Source: Rhodopseudomonas palustris (GTDB taxonomy: Bacteria > Pseudomonadota > Alphaproteobacteria > Rhizobiales > Xanthobacteraceae). Taken from it: DNA of 64,000 nt. Every line of letters begins with the position of its first letter. Positions within the stretch are counted from its first letter, which is position 1. The position numbers and the translations under genes were made by a program. Positions 63,788 through 64,000 of this stretch are shown here, in pieces. The notes beneath the pieces were generated by a model. The model saw only the letters and a program-made list of their open reading frames with translations. It was not told the DNA's origin and ran no database searches. Where the stretch lies: assembly GCF_007005445.1 (NCBI RefSeq), contig NZ_CP041387.1, positions 4,913,501 through 4,977,500 on the forward strand, in the 5' to 3' direction.

Positions 63788-64000
63788 ATGGTCGATGCGA
63801 CGGCCAACGACATCGTCGAAGACGATGCCCGTGCCCGTTCCAATGTGGTGCGGCTGGTCGCGGCGCAGGCGCTGACCGGCGCCAACGCCGCGGTGATCTT
63901 CGCCACCGGCTCGATCATCGGCGCCCAGCTCGCGCCGCAGACGTCGCTCGCCACCGTGCCGCTGTCGATGTATGTGCTCGGCCTCGCCGCCGGCACGCTG
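63788..64000 (+). CDS. MFS transporter, N-terminal 71 residues (cut by window edge)
   Basis: The frame begins at an ATG with AGGAGA upstream and is open to the end of the window. After a polar N-terminus (VDATANDIVEDDARARSN) there is a membrane helix with VVRLVAAQALTGANAAVIFATGSIIGAQL. A second helix starts with TSLATVPLSMYVLGLAAGTL, the typical first-two-helix pattern of major facilitator transporters. The substrate cannot be told from this fragment. Confidence 0.75.
   Translation, partial: MVDATANDIVEDDARARSNVVRLVAAQALTGANAAVIFATGSIIGAQLAPQTSLATVPLSMYVLGLAAGTL

Overview
The window reads as a chromosomal segment of a Rhodopseudomonas palustris-like purple alphaproteobacterium (Nitrobacteraceae/Bradyrhizobium group). 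The evidence is the high GC content, a microaerobic ccoNOQP-ccoGHIS block behind an FNR/FixK-type operator, a kaiC-kaiB-HWE kinase cluster, the adjacent gyrB-recF-dnaN-dnaA block, and many rhizobial-type intergenic palindromes. The species assignment is inference from gene content and remembered gene order; no database was searched.

Layout. 1-4.9 kb: gamma-glutamyltranspeptidase (cut by the left edge), two short-chain dehydrogenases, a GST and a DsbA-fold HCCA isomerase-like protein. 5.1-13.4 kb: cbb3 oxidase structural genes ccoNOQP, the assembly genes ccoGHIS and a small unknown ORF. 13.5-21.3 kb: a sensory block with an Lrp/AsnC regulator, a soluble chemoreceptor-like protein, kaiC, kaiB, an HWE histidine kinase with PAS-like regions, and a convergent membrane chemoreceptor. 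22-30.3 kb: the replication block gyrB-recF-dnaN-dnaA on the minus strand, a 1.25-kb gap, then rpsT with a clear terminator. 30.6-45.5 kb: mixed housekeeping and accessory genes: msrA, a polysaccharide-export-type lipoprotein, a frameshifted dienelactone hydrolase, a degenerate HD-GYP protein, two acyl-CoA ligases, recQ, an Fe-dependent alcohol dehydrogenase, and mtnP/mtnA for methylthioadenosine salvage. 45.5-53 kb: a PepSY-regulator-kinase operon, htpG, a two-barrel outer-membrane protein whose C-terminal half carries the omptin catalytic pattern, and a periplasmic binding protein. 53-64 kb: MAPEG protein, an AttH/AttE-type ABC operon, a second binding protein, two small charged proteins, btuB under a cobalamin riboswitch, a DUF938 methyltransferase and the start of an MFS transporter.

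How the genes work together. The cbb3 block is a complete set for making and maturing a high-affinity oxidase under low oxygen. The kai block has KaiB and KaiC but no KaiA, and the kinase start codon overlaps the kaiB stop, as expected for a simplified timing system with its own output kinase. It is flanked by two proteins with chemoreceptor signalling hairpins. The PepSY-regulator-kinase genes overlap by one and four bases and look like one signalling unit. No tRNA, rRNA, CRISPR array, insertion sequence or prophage was recognised. The least expected items are the omptin-type barrel fusion, the soluble receptor beside kaiC, and the short ORF with a strong ribosome binding site upstream of dnaA.
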